Source: Thysanoteuthis rhombus (taxonomy: Eukaryota > Mollusca > Cephalopoda > Oegopsida > Thysanoteuthidae). From it: DNA of 64,000 nucleotides. The stretch's first letter is position 1; each line of letters starts with the position of its first letter. Below are positions 34,790 to 45,415 of this stretch, piece after piece. A model generated the notes under the pieces. It was not told where the DNA came from and made no database searches. It saw nothing but the letters and a program-made list of their open reading frames with translations. The DNA lies in assembly GCA_963457665.1 (NCBI GenBank), contig OY735215.1:41407825-41471824 (forward strand), read 5' to 3'. A program made the position numbers and the translations under genes.

Positions 34790-36135
34790 AACACACAAAA
34801 AATTACAACCACTCTATTCAGTACTTTGATATACTTTAAATTCTACAATCAAGTCGAAAGAACACATTTGTAGACAATATTGTATTGATGAATAAAGTGG
34901 TGTGATTAATTTTAATGAATTTATGATTGTTCACATCATATTCAAAAACTTATGACTCTCATTGATTATTTAGAGAATGAATATATGCAAATTAGGAGTA
35001 GTGAACTGGAGTGATGATTACTAGCAGAAGCATGATCCACCATTCCCTGTGCTCTGCTACATCATTTGATATCTTGATAAAATGCTAGACAGAGAAAAGA
35101 GTAACAGGGTGCTCGAGTAATCACTCACAGCTTTTGGCTACCACAGCCATGTATTCATAAATTTCAAGTCAATTTAGAATCAAATAATAGGATTGATTAA
35201 AGCTTGGTAATGATACATAAATGAAATCAGAATCACGCCCCTTGCATCACAAAGAATATTTTACAATATGTTAACATTTTTCAAATGATAATTTCCGAAA
35301 ATCACTCAATTGTAAAAATCAATAAGAATTCTTTTAACTAATGGTTTTCTTAAGAAATTTTGTTTTGTCCATAGGTTGAAAATCTGAAAAATAGGCAGAT
35401 TCAATATCCTAACCGATAAGGAGAAACCTTGCTTGCCGCAGGAAAGATTGATTAAAACTTAATGTTTTGGGGGTTTTTTTAGTTAGGGTCAAATAATGGA
35501 TAAAAAAATCTAATGAAATTTTAGATTTTGAAGGCTACTTGATTGACTGAAGTTTGTTCCCCAGGAAAGTGAGTGTTTGATAGATTTTTTTGACATTTCC
35601 TTGATGAAGAAACTTAAGGCGAATTCTATAGAAAAAAAAATGTGAGTTAATGGACTGTTTCTTTCATGGAAAACACCATGTAAGGGAAAAAATACGTCTG
35701 ATTTGATTTGATGGAAAAAGAACTTATTTTTTCTAAAAGAGAACTAAAAAATTATAATACATAATTTTTTTTTCTCCAAACTGTATTTGATACCTTGTAC
35801 AAAATTTTGATCATATAAAGAAAAAGAAAAGTTTTTTTTTCTTTTAAAAATACATTCCAATTTGGTTCTCTTCCACTACATATTGTCATCCTCTCTGTTG
35901 TTCACGATTCTCCACATATTTGATTGACACCCATATTTAGGCTCAATGACATATCTAATATATTCATGATTTTAACCCTGGGTAAAGTTTGCCTTAAAGC
36001 CTCTCATGCTATGAATGACAAAATGAGGAGAACAAAACCAGGGGTTAATGTATAAAGATCACCACACAGTAAAAAGCTGTTACCTCATGGTAAATCTTGA
36101 CAGGGTTTGGTTACATGCAAATAACAGATAAAAAT
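34790..36135. other. No gene recognised
   Basis: AT-rich with many T and A homopolymers; no paired repeat and no frame worth keeping. Confidence 0.45.
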
Positions 36136-36140
36136 GGAAC

Positions 36141-36605
36141 AAGTTTGGTTAGTCACTCATTAGAAACCATCACATGACCAACATCTTTTGTTAGCATGTT
36201 GTGATGAAGGCGATCAATTAGGAGATTGGGAAAAAGGAGAGATCAATGGATGGATTATTCCCTTTGCTTTTTGTTGTGCTGTGATCACTAAAAACATCTG
36301 AATTTTTAGAAAACAAGCATGAATGCCATTGGACACGAACCAACTGATCAATGTAGCATAAACTGACATTGCAAACTGCCCCCGCCCACACCACCACCAC
36401 CACCACACACATACACACTAAAAAATCTTTTTAGGAGAGGAAATCAAAAATCTGTAAAAATTTGTAATCATGATAGTAAATGTCTGAATTTTCAGCCCTG
36501 TTGCTCCATCGGTACAGCTTACACAAATAATACATAGATAGCCAGCTGGCTAGAGAGACCAACTTGAAAGCTGAAGGAACCTATGTTGACAGTTATGGTT
36601 GACGG
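36141..36605 (+). mobile_element. Dispersed repeat family 1, copy 4
   Basis: Head aagtttggttagtcactcat with agaaaccatcacatgaccaa, then gcgatcaattagg, aaactgacattgcaaactgc, a cac-rich stretch, ctttttaggagagg, tgtctgaattttcagccctg, ttgctccatcggtacagctt and atagccagctggctaga. It shows the fullest 3' half of the family. Confidence 0.65.
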
Positions 36606-36964
36606 TTTCCAATGAGAAAGGCAAAATATAATGTGCATGTCTATGTGTATCATTGAATTTATTTATTTGATCATCATGCATAATCGAACCATATGAACTA
36701 GTAGTGTCAAAAGTAACACCTGGATATCTAATGGGATAAAGAAGGTCTATTTACAAGTGAGATATTTTTCATTTTCAATTTGATTTTAATGGTGGACTTG
36801 ACAGTATGTGGTCTACCATGCAAGAACAATATTTTCTATTCGTAATATAATGATGAAGATTTGTGAAACATTTTTAGCATCAAACAACTTCATATATTTT
36901 ATGAGGAAAAAATTCAAGACAAACAAGAAAGACAAATAAATGTTCAGCTTAACTTCTTGTGAGT

Positions 36965-37495
36965 TGCTATTTAGTCCATGGGTCAGAGGAAATATAGGTA
37001 CACAAAATAGTACTAATATATTATTGTAATGAGCCTTTGGGGATGACAGCGCTATGTCCAAATATGCTTAATAGACATGCAAGATACCCAGCTCAAGTGA
37101 ATAATTAGTCCATGGGCCAGGGGAAATATTAGTACAAAAAGTAGTACTAAAAATGATTGGTACGAGTCCTCATCAGTGTCAAAAATGTGTCCAAATATAT
37201 TTTTATTACTGCCTGGAGCAACCTAAAAGTCCATCAATAATTCAATTTCATACTCTATGGACATGTACAAAACCCATATGTATCGTTGAATCAAGTACCA
37301 ACACATGTACCATTACACCAAATTTTGGCTCCTTGCCCATGGACTATCATATTTTGATTACTAACTTCAGCTGGGTGACCCAAAGGTCTATCAACAATTC
37401 TTATACTGTGCAGGGATATATAAAACCAAAATGCAGTTAAATCTAAATTTAGTACCACCACATTTACCAATACACTAAATTTAACAGGTCAGTTT
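36965..37495. repeat. Diverged tandem duplications, 135-160 bp
   Basis: ttagtccatgggtcagagga at about 36971 recurs as ttagtccatgggccagggga at about 37106. Further on, aaaagtccatcaataattc and caccaaattttggc (37225-37330) recur as aaaggtctatcaacaattc and cactaaatttaaca (37382-37485). A 95-codon frame crosses the second pair and is not credible as a gene. Confidence 0.55.
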
Positions 37496-37739
37496 GGCCT
37501 TTTCTAGCCTAGGAAGGCAACCAGTCTAGGAAAAAAATAACTCTGATTCTAAACCAAGGAGCAGAGCTCCGTTAAGGCAGTTGTATGCCAACTTTGACTT
37601 CTTTAAGGCAGCTTAAGCAGCCAAGCTAATGCCAAACATATCACGCAGCACTCCTTTGAACTAGATCAACAAAGGGATCCTGTTGACTAGGTATTCAAGG
37701 ATATCCATAGGCTTAGCTCGCCCTTTCAGTGTGATTCAA

Positions 37740-38070
37740 TTGTCCATTAAGACAAAAAGATGTCTCTTGGGATGGGAAATCTTTGAAAATTTATATCTCC
37801 GTGTTTGTTGTACATGACATTTGTTCCACTGAAGTTCATGTTAAGGTATACTTTCTTGCCTTCTCTATTCAGTTCATCTAGCATTCTTCGGAGTTCATGG
37901 AAGTTCTCTGCAAAGATGACAATGTCGTCTGCAAATGTGAGGTTATTTATATATTCATAGTCTATTCTGATTCCTTCATTTTCCCAGTCTACATTTTGGA
38001 AGATCATCTTGAGGCAGGCTGTGAAGACTTACAGTGAGCTGGTATTGTGTTGCTTAACCCTCTTCTTGAG
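37740..38070 (-). pseudogene. RTE-like reverse transcriptase fragment (palm domain)
   Basis: The minus strand reads FTACLKMIFQNVDWENEGI, YINNLTFADDIVIFAEN, and LDELNREGKKVYLNMNFS ending near TNVM. FADD is the reverse-transcriptase catalytic motif C; the following LNMNFS..TNVM segment is conserved in RTE-type LINEs. Upstream, a KKRVKQ-like stretch is followed by an in-frame stop before the FTACL block. The downstream WAGH region is not attached. The fragment probably belongs to the same family as the ten 3' ends. Confidence 0.8.
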
Positions 38071-38351
38071 CTGAAAGGGCTCTGAGTCTTTATGTAGACT
38101 GATGTTGGTGGATATGCTGCAAAACTTTGACGACTTTCTTAATGATTAACTCAATATGCACATCAATTATCTTGAAATTATTTGAGTATTGGATCCAGGG
38201 TCCGACTAGTCCTTTAGTCCATAAGCAAATTAATAGCAATCCTCTTCTCTCAATTTACAGTGGTCCTTCTCCCTGACTGGTTGCCAACCAAGGAGTGTGA
38301 ATCTAACAACAATGGAAAGCAAAACATATTTCATGGATGTTGCTGCTACCA

Positions 38352-38428
<77 letters not shown>

Positions 38429-38432
38429 AGTG
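38352..38432. repeat. (TA)n(TG)n microsatellite
   Basis: About 30 TA dinucleotides, then a short tg run. Borders the MITE on its left. Confidence 0.95.
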
Positions 38433-38447
38433 TGTGTATACTTATAT

Positions 38448-38661
38448 ATTATTAGGAAATGGATATGATCCAAAAGAATAATTATAAATTGCATTATATT
38501 GTGTTGAAACTCCATTTAAAATGATCTCCCATCATTTGTCCTAAACATGAATAGAATAAACAATTGAAGAAAATTAAATTAAAGATCAAATAATACATTC
38601 ATAGTGTAATGACGGGATATCATTTCAGATAGAGTTTCAATAGAATATAACGCATTTTGAA

Positions 38662-38665
<4 letters not shown>
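38448..38665. mobile_element. (TA)n-bordered MITE, short copy
   Basis: The left arm gcattatattgtgttgaaac then tccatttaaaatgat (38491-38525) is inverted-matched by the right arm atcatttcagatagagtttc then aatagaatataacgc (38618-38652). Simple TA tracts lie just outside both ends. The order of blocks, including gaatagaataaacaattgaa, matches 41605-41930. Confidence 0.65.

Positions 38666-38706
<41 letters not shown>
38666..38706. repeat. (TA)n microsatellite
   Basis: Uninterrupted run directly after the MITE's right arm. Confidence 0.95.
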
Positions 38707-38709
<3 letters not shown>

Positions 38710-39073
38710 TGAATGGCTTAGCTTTGCAAGTAAAGTTTATTGGGAGGAATTTCCAAAGTAGCAAGAACATAGACAGTGGGGTTTCCATGCAGAATAACCC
38801 TACAGTCTGAGCAATAGAGTTTCAAGATGAACTCAACTAGCCCAGGGCCAACCCTATGCTTTAAACCAAGGTAATACATCTCTCTGCAACTTCAAGCAAA
38901 GATCAAAGATCCTCCAACAAAGCAGATGTGTAGAGGTCAGCTACACCTCAGAGTAGTGACCAAACTGGGAAGCTGTCAACATGGTCGAGAAGGGGAAGTC
39001 GAACTTGGACACAACACTTCCTCCAGGCTTAGCAGTTTGATTCCCCAAGCTGTTTCTAAGATGAAAAAAGCCA

Positions 39074-39098
39074 TAGAGAGAGAGAGAGAGAGAGAGAT
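39074..39098. repeat. (AG)n microsatellite
   Basis: Uninterrupted gagaga run. Confidence 0.9.
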
Positions 39099-39207
39099 GA
39101 AATTAAGATAACATAGAGTTGAATTTACACACAAGTAGCATTGTATCTCTAAAGATATGTCTATATGGATGTATGAGGCTGCATCAATCTTTAAAGGATA
39201 TACAAAG

Positions 39208-39395
39208 ATGCATCAATAAGTTTGCAGCCTGACAAGTAGTTATGAGCTGAATTTTGATCTGAAATTTCCACTGTAGAGTCTTCAATATATATTCTTCACT
39301 GAATTAAGTGTATTTATAAGGAAGGTGATTATGTTGAAAAATAAATACTTTTTTTCATCATTTGGCCACAGATCAATTGATTTACCAACATACAT
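39208..39395 (+). mobile_element. Mariner deletion derivative (copy 3), C-terminus readable
   Basis: After catcaataagtttgcagcct and ctgaattttgatctgaaatt, the frame at 39306-39344 reads KCIYKEGDYVEK and a stop, which matches the canonical end of mariner transposases. The rest of the transposase is absent. Copies 1 and 2 have the same two blocks at the same spacing. Confidence 0.7.
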
Positions 39396-39579
39396 GAGTA
39401 TACACCTCATGGTTTGAATGAATTCATGAGTGATGTCTCAACTTGTTGATTTTAAGCCATTACTCACATTTTCAAACATGTATGATCATTTTGGCACATT
39501 ATTTATATATCAGAATGTTTTCACATGTAATTATTTTCTTCTCAAGTCACTTGCAACCAGGCCAATCATAATTCTTGTA

Positions 39580-39738
39580 TTATTGAGCAGTGTAGCCCCA
39601 AAGGTTGTAACCCTAAAAAATTTGACCAGGAGCATCCAGAGATACACAAACCCACTGACAAGCAAAGAGAAAATAATCCGTAACCTACTTGACTGGTCAA
39701 TCGGATGGGCTACTTGTAGGTCTACGGTGATTTGATAG
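39580..39738 (+). mobile_element. Dispersed repeat family 2, 5'-truncated copy
   Basis: aaaggttgtaaccctaaaaa, tttgaccaggagcatccaga, a ctggtcaatcggatgggc block and the tail gtctacggtgatttgat align with the 3' half of 55340-55832. Confidence 0.6.
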
Positions 39739-40294
39739 GTAGAAAAAGTGGTCAAGTATGATAGCAAGCATAATTTCACCATTCTAAGGAGTGTCTTGTA
39801 ACATTCAAAACATATACGTCCAAGAATTCAAGGGTTTTGTTTCTTTACCAGTTTTCCGTTGACATAACTCAGGATATATTGAAGAAGTACCACAAATGCC
39901 GAAACTCACTTGTGCATTTGCAGATGGAACTGATTGTATTACAGCAAATCCAATTACATGGAATGAGAAATCAAATTTCTAGCAGTATTATGAGACAACT
40001 TGGAATCAAGACAGGAAAGGGGGGAGAGTGGAGGAAGCAAGAGAACAAGTCTTCCTTCTTTTTTTTCTTTTTTTTTTCCTCTCTCTTCCTTATTTCCAGG
40101 CAATAGCGGCCATTTAACTGCCAGTATATGAAATGAACCAGATGTCATGTTCTCTGTAATATAATTAGGGGTTAACAATCAAATGCTTTCAGCTAAGGGA
40201 AAGCCGAAAGAGATGAAGAGTGTAAAAGATTAAGGGTTAACATTGAAGGACATATGAAGAGACATCTTTTGAGACAGTGCAGGTGAGTGCATGT

Positions 40295-40300
<6 letters not shown>

Positions 40301-40326
<26 letters not shown>

Positions 40327-40327
40327 G
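40301..40327. repeat. (TA)n microsatellite
   Basis: Short uninterrupted run. Confidence 0.9.
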
Positions 40328-40354
40328 AATATGTGTGTGTACATGTACCAGTAC

Positions 40355-40885
40355 ATTATCGTCATCAGCCTTTTAGCAGCCATGTTGGACATAGACCATC
40401 CTCAGGATTCACCAGACCCCTTTATCCTGGGCATTCTGGAGTCAATTCTTTCAGAACTTGTTACGTCAGCTTATATTTTGCTGGCCACAATTTTGCATCT
40501 GATCTCTGGGGATCCACATTGTGAGTCAGAATGTCCATCAGTTGTCTGCTAACATCACCAGCCCATTGCCATTTGAGTTTTTTGATGAATTCTATGATAT
40601 CCCCCAACTCCTGTTTTTTCTCAAATAAACTATGCTGTTTTGAGATCTTGCCATGTGAGGTTGAGCATGATTCCCTCATGTGCATGTTGCATGGTTCTCT
40701 GTTTGAGGAACGATCTTTGGGTTCAGTTTCATGTTTCAGCTCCTTTGGTGACTATTGGGCGGATGCATTGGATGTAGATTGTTCTTTTTAAGACTAATGG
40801 GATTTACTTGTTCTCAAAGATTGAGCTCGCTTTACGAAAAGCTCTCCATCCAAGAAGGATTCTTGGCTTAATTTCTTCTTCTTTG
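40355..40885 (-). pseudogene. RTE-like LINE 3' fragment (copy 6)
   Basis: The minus strand reads a KLKWQWAGDVSRQLMD block and, upstream in other frames, the gctgaaacatgaaactgaac, rrvYN and ctttcgtaaagc regions of the family. It is one of the longer copies (about 530 bp) but 5'-truncated before the polymerase domain. The 3' end reads cagccttttagcagcc on the plus strand with a short catcg tail. Confidence 0.75.
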
Positions 40886-41367
40886 GAGAGTTACACACTC
40901 ACTCCAAATCAGGCATACACAAATACAGATATATTTATAGCATACATAAAAATTTATACATTGTGCGACATATCCAAGTCACACTTTACCAAGTGATAGA
41001 AGTTTAGTACAAAGTAGGGAATATGCTGAAAACTTTTAATGATTGAACTTGTTATCAAACCAGTAGACAAGCCAACAAGTACTTCAAAAGAAAAATACAC
41101 ACAGTGTAATTTATTCAACTTCATATATGTGTACACACACATGTATATACACATATACATTTATACATGTGTGCGTATGCGTGCGTGTATAACCATTGAT
41201 GTCTAAATATGAATGAGAGAAATAAAATAAAATTCTGTGTGGAAAACTTCGAGCACAGTACATTAACAGCAATCAGAAAATAACTGCCATGACTTAAAAT
41301 TGTAAGATGATTGTGAACTATATAAATTTCTAAAAGGAAAATTCTCTTTCAGTATTAATGTTTCAAA

Positions 41368-41369
<2 letters not shown>

Positions 41370-41405
<36 letters not shown>
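41370..41405. repeat. (TA)n microsatellite
   Basis: Uninterrupted run. Confidence 0.95.
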
Positions 41406-41410
<5 letters not shown>

Positions 41411-41604
41411 ATTGAACATGAATATACCCAGTAACAAATTTAAATCTGTTTCGTGTTAAACACTCATTCAGACACGTACTTAACATTATCGATTACTACC
41501 TCTTCTACTACAACATCATCATAATATATATACATTGAATACATAATTTGTCCCTCTACTGGTATACATATATACACATACATATATATCTATATCATTA
41601 AAAA

Positions 41605-41922
41605 GTGGATACATAATCCAACAGAATATTTATGAAAGCATTACATTATTTGAAACTCTATTTGAAATTACCTCCAGATGTTACATGGAGAATAAGTCAC
41701 TTGGCCTAGACAACGTGAATAGAATAAACAATTAAAGAAAAAATGGGGCAGCTGTAGGAATTGAACCTGCAGCTGATAAGGTAGCCACTTCAACATAGTG
41801 TTGCTCTTAACCATTGAGCTAAACAGTCCGCTGGAAAGACAAAGACCCAAATAACCGCTTCATATCCACTCTTCTACTCTTGTTCATACACTGTCAAATA
41901 GGGTTTCAAATAATATAAACCA

Positions 41923-41930
<8 letters not shown>
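41605..41930. mobile_element. (TA)n-bordered MITE, long copy with tRNA-like body
   Basis: The left arm acattatttgaaactctatt then tgaaatt (41641-41667) is inverted-matched by caaatagggtttcaaataat (41892-41911). The block gaatagaataaacaattaaa is shared with the short copy at 38448-38665. Unlike that copy, it carries the tRNA-like segment at 41748-41838. TA-rich simple sequence lies on both sides (about 41525-41600 and 41930-41999). Confidence 0.65.
41748..41838 (-). tRNA. tRNA-like sequence (probably SINE-derived, not functional)
   Basis: On the minus strand ttagctcaatggttaagagc matches a Pol III A box/D arm, and aggttcaattcctacag matches a B box/T arm. They are about 50 bp apart, slightly long for a standard tRNA without a variable arm. 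The acceptor ends do not pair cleanly by eye. Its position inside a MITE suggests a tRNA-derived insertion or SINE body. Confidence 0.4.
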
Positions 41931-41994
<64 letters not shown>

Positions 41995-41999
41995 TATGT
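41930..41999. repeat. (TA)n microsatellite
   Basis: Long TA run with one tg interruption; borders the MITE on its left and a mariner 5' end on its right. Confidence 0.95.
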
Positions 42000-42007
42000 G
42001 CACATTT

Positions 42008-42376
42008 ATTAGAGTGTTCAGAAAGTAATTATGCATTTCACTGCAATAAATCATAAGCCTAAGGAAAGACTAAGGATAAATGGTACTATACAACATCAGT
42101 ATTTAGTTCATAGTCTCTTCTCATGAGTATATTGTTTAAAGAATATAGTGAAGATCATAGAGTATAGAAAAGTTCATTGAGTATAGTAAAGTTGAACTCT
42201 ATGAAGGTTAAAGATTTTAGAGTGCAACATATTCTCAATTGCTTACTGTATGAATTTTTGAAGGATACTACTGGTATGCAGACAATAAGAAACATTTGTG
42301 AAGTGTATCCTGATGCAGTGAAGGCTCATAAATGCCAGCTGTGTTCACAAAATGGTGATTTTGATTTGAAAATACG

Positions 42377-42378
<2 letters not shown>
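42008..42378 (+). pseudogene. Mariner 5' end with transposase N-terminus
   Basis: ttagagtgttcagaaagtaa resembles a mariner terminal repeat next to TA. After about 200 bp of leader, the frame at 42210-42378 reads VQHILNCLLYEFLKDTTGMQ, TIRNICEVYPDAVKAHKCQL and NGDFDLK. This is the N-terminal helix-turn-helix of mariner/SETMAR-type transposases (I..LL.EF.....A....I..VY......C..W......GDFDL). The match stops exactly at a (TA)n tract; everything downstream, including the catalytic domain, is missing. Confidence 0.75.

Positions 42379-42410
<32 letters not shown>
42379..42410. repeat. (TA)n microsatellite at the mariner breakpoint
   Basis: Uninterrupted run immediately after the transposase frame. 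Confidence 0.95.
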
Positions 42411-42413
<3 letters not shown>

Positions 42414-42579
42414 TTGCTGGCCTCTTTTCGATCACCACACCATAACAATTCTAATAGTTTTAATACCTAAGAAACAAGCCCAAGGCATATATACAGCATA
42501 TTGATAATGGGGACTGAGTACTGAATATACATCCCTGATTTTCTTTTTCACCCTCCTACCAACTTCAGGGCATCAGCTA

Positions 42580-43830
42580 AGGACGTTTCCAGAAACAATC
42601 CAATGGTTGTTCTCAAAAACCTTCTCTCAGAGTTATCCCAAATGCAAGCAAAGTTGTTAATGGAACCTGTTTTCTGTTTTTCCAGTATTTAAAAACACTG
42701 GTTAACTTCCAGTCTCTCTCGATATCAACCAACTAGCCTTCTGGACAGCAGAAGTAAGGTCTTCGAGTTCATCATCAATAGGCATATCTTCAATCCATCT
42801 CAAATGCGCCGACTATAATCACCCACGGAAATAGTGGAGCACTGGATACAAGCTTTGTTGCACGTGCCATTGCCTTTGGTATCACTAAGGCTTTTGACAC
42901 AGTGTGGCTCAAGGGATTGCTCCACAAGCTCACCAGTTATGGCATCTCTGATTGAGTGCATTCAATCATAGGATCCTTTCTGTCTGGGAGAACAATGCAG
43001 GTGGCTGTTAATGACCAGATCTCAGTTGTTCATGGAATCAGTGCTGGTGTACCTCAGGGCTCTGTCTTTGGACCAGCTCTCTTCCTGATGTCCATAAATT
43101 ACTTGCCTGACAATATCATCGGGTCTTTTGTTGATATCTATGCCGATGATACCACACTCTATGAGCATTCTTCAGGGAAAATTAATCACCAGGACATGGT
43201 ATCTGATCTTTCCTCTGATCTATCCTTGACAGTTGATTGGAGAAGAATCTGGCTTGTGTCATTCAACAAAACTAAAACCAAGCTTTATTTTTCCATCATC
43301 ATTGTAACATCCCTCAATTTCCCCCCAAATCAACTGGATGGAACCACTCTCAAAGGGGCCACATGCTTTGATAAACATCTTGGCCCAAAGTTTACACCAG
43401 ACTTGAATGTGACTTCCATGTTTCATGTTGCCCTAGACGTGGTGAAAATGATAGGTTCATTATACCGCTCCCGAAAAATATCTGACCCAATCTGCCATTC
43501 CATATCTTTAAAAGAGTCAAATACAACCCAAAATGGCTTATAGGAGCTCCATCACCTGGTTTGAACAGTAAGGGATTTTCCAGTCTGAACACATTTTCCT
43601 ATCTCTAGTGATTCCTCTCTACATTTTCTGACCATACCACGTACCCGTAGCAATTTCCACTCGAACAGCTTCTTCCCCCACCCACCGAATAGCTGTTTTG
43701 TGGAACAATCTTCCCTGAAAGTGCTTTCTTTCTGGATATAATATCCATCTTTTTAAATGCAGGATCAATAAATATCTTGTGAACCTGAAATTACTTTAAC
43801 CCTATACCTAGAGTGGCCCCTGTTATGACA
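42580..43830 (+). pseudogene. Jockey/CR1-like LINE reverse transcriptase, decayed
   Basis: From about 42720 a degraded SRSKVFEFIINRHIFNP block; then ITKAFDTVWLKGLLHKLTSY followed by an in-frame TGA (42953-42955). Then an open stretch of 195 codons (42956-43543) with SFLSGRTMQVAVN, ISAGVPQGSVFGPALFL, NYLPDN and DIYADDTTLYE. GVPQGSVxGPxLFL and the YADD box are reverse-transcriptase motifs; AFDTVW carries the first catalytic aspartate. Further on are KTKL, IGSLYRSRK and, out of frame near 43680, a HRIAVLWNNLP C-terminal motif. No endonuclease domain precedes it, so it is 5'-truncated. Confidence 0.85.
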
Positions 43831-44137
43831 ATCTATACTGTATATACTCATGTGTAGTTCAAGTTTTGGAGATCAAAAATTCTAGGTAAGATTAGGAGTC
43901 ATTCATGAGTGAGGATTTTGTAATTCAAAATGTATTTGTGATTATAAATCAAGGGTGGGTCTATATATGAGATTGACTTATACCTGAAATATATGGTACA
44001 TCTTTTGTAGGGGCAAACTCTTATATTAGAATAAGAAAACAACGAATCAACACATATAAGACTTTCCTTTTTTTGCATTCCCAAAAAAGATTGTAAAGAA
44101 AAGATATAATGTTAAAATTTGATCAAACTCTTGGATA

Positions 44138-44428
44138 ATGTCAGTGCTAATACAAAACCAATTTAACAAGCAACCTGGCATTAAAATCAAAGAAGGTAGC
44201 ATCATGACAGAATACAGAAGGGATGAAGTCTATGGACAGGAAGTTCCTCAGAATAGAGACTTCCATGGCCAATGCCAGCCAAAGAGAAACAGTAAAAGTG
44301 CTGAGAAGAAACTCAGACTGTTTTATGAGAAACAAATCAATAGTTTACTGGAGAAAAGCCAAGATTTAATAGAAACGAATTCCAAAATCTACTCAATTCA
44401 AACAACAATTAGAGATAAAAGCAACTGA
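44138..44428 (+). CDS. Unrecognised 96-codon ORF, lysine-rich
   Basis: ATG-initiated frame starting MSVLIQNQFNKQPGIK, rich in Lys, Glu, Gln and Ser, with possible helical character from residue 50 onwards. The charged reading continues out of frame after the stop. No domain is recognised. It could be chance or a decayed mobile-element frame. Confidence 0.2.
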   Translation: MSVLIQNQFNKQPGIKIKEGSIMTEYRRDEVYGQEVPQNRDFHGQCQPKRNSKSAEKKLRLFYEKQINSLLEKSQDLIETNSKIYSIQTTIRDKSN

Positions 44429-44563
44429 CCGTATAAAAACAGCAAAAAATCTATTAAAAAAAGGCATAAAAAATTCAAAGGAAAAGTTTGAAAAAAAATT
44501 GAATTTAAAATTAATGAGGAAAGTATAAAATATATTTATATACATATTCACATACTCAGAAAA

Positions 44564-44564
<1 letters not shown>

Positions 44565-44616
<52 letters not shown>

Positions 44617-44660
44617 CTTTTATATATATATATACACATACATATATATATATACTCGTA
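44565..44660. repeat. Compound (CA)n/(TA)n microsatellite
   Basis: Alternating cacaca and tatata segments. Confidence 0.95.
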
Positions 44661-44769
44661 CAGATGGAAAAAACATACACATATATTTATGTATAAACAC
44701 AGGGAAAACATTTCTATGTGCATACAAACTATTGTATCGTACAAAAGAAGAAGGAAAATGTCATTTATA

Positions 44770-45410
44770 CATTAGATGCATAATGTATACAAATAAAAGT
44801 TATGATTTCATAAGTGCACATGAATCTCTAAGGAATGCTGAAGATGAAAAATTAAAAAACATACTATGAAACATAGTCACTGAAAGATTAAGTATTTTAG
44901 GTATTCTCGGTGACACCTGCAAAATGTCAAATGTTAATCAGTTGGTTTATACAAATAAAATGTGACTGCTATAGATTGATACATACATAAAACAAATACA
45001 TATAATTCAAAATAGGTATAAACAGTCAGTGGGTATGATATTGTCAGACTATTTTCCTCAGTTGTATTTTCATTTGTTCACAACATTTTGACAGTGTACC
45101 CTCTGGCCTCCATTAGGTGTTTCTGGTCTTAGAATGTGGAATCACTTCCCAAAACACATGTTTATATTGAACTAGACACCTCAGATCTGTTTTTTATATA
45201 AACTATTCCAATATATGTTTTGATATCAAATTACGAGTTGCCCAACAATCGGATATTAAGTAAAACTGGCATTCCAAGGGAAATTATGAATCGCCATCAA
45301 CCATATAGGTTTTTTTTCTTACCTTGTGAAGAAATAGTGGTGGTTAAATTAAATAACCACAATGCTACCAGTATTGTTTAAACCATAAATTCAGGATTTC
45401 AAAAAAAAAT
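44770..45410. other. No gene recognised
   Basis: AT-rich without a usable frame. Confidence 0.45.
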
Positions 45411-45415
45411 AAAAA

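Noticed and set aside
37153-37440. 95-codon plus-strand frame
   Set aside because: It crosses a diverged tandem duplication and has no motif.
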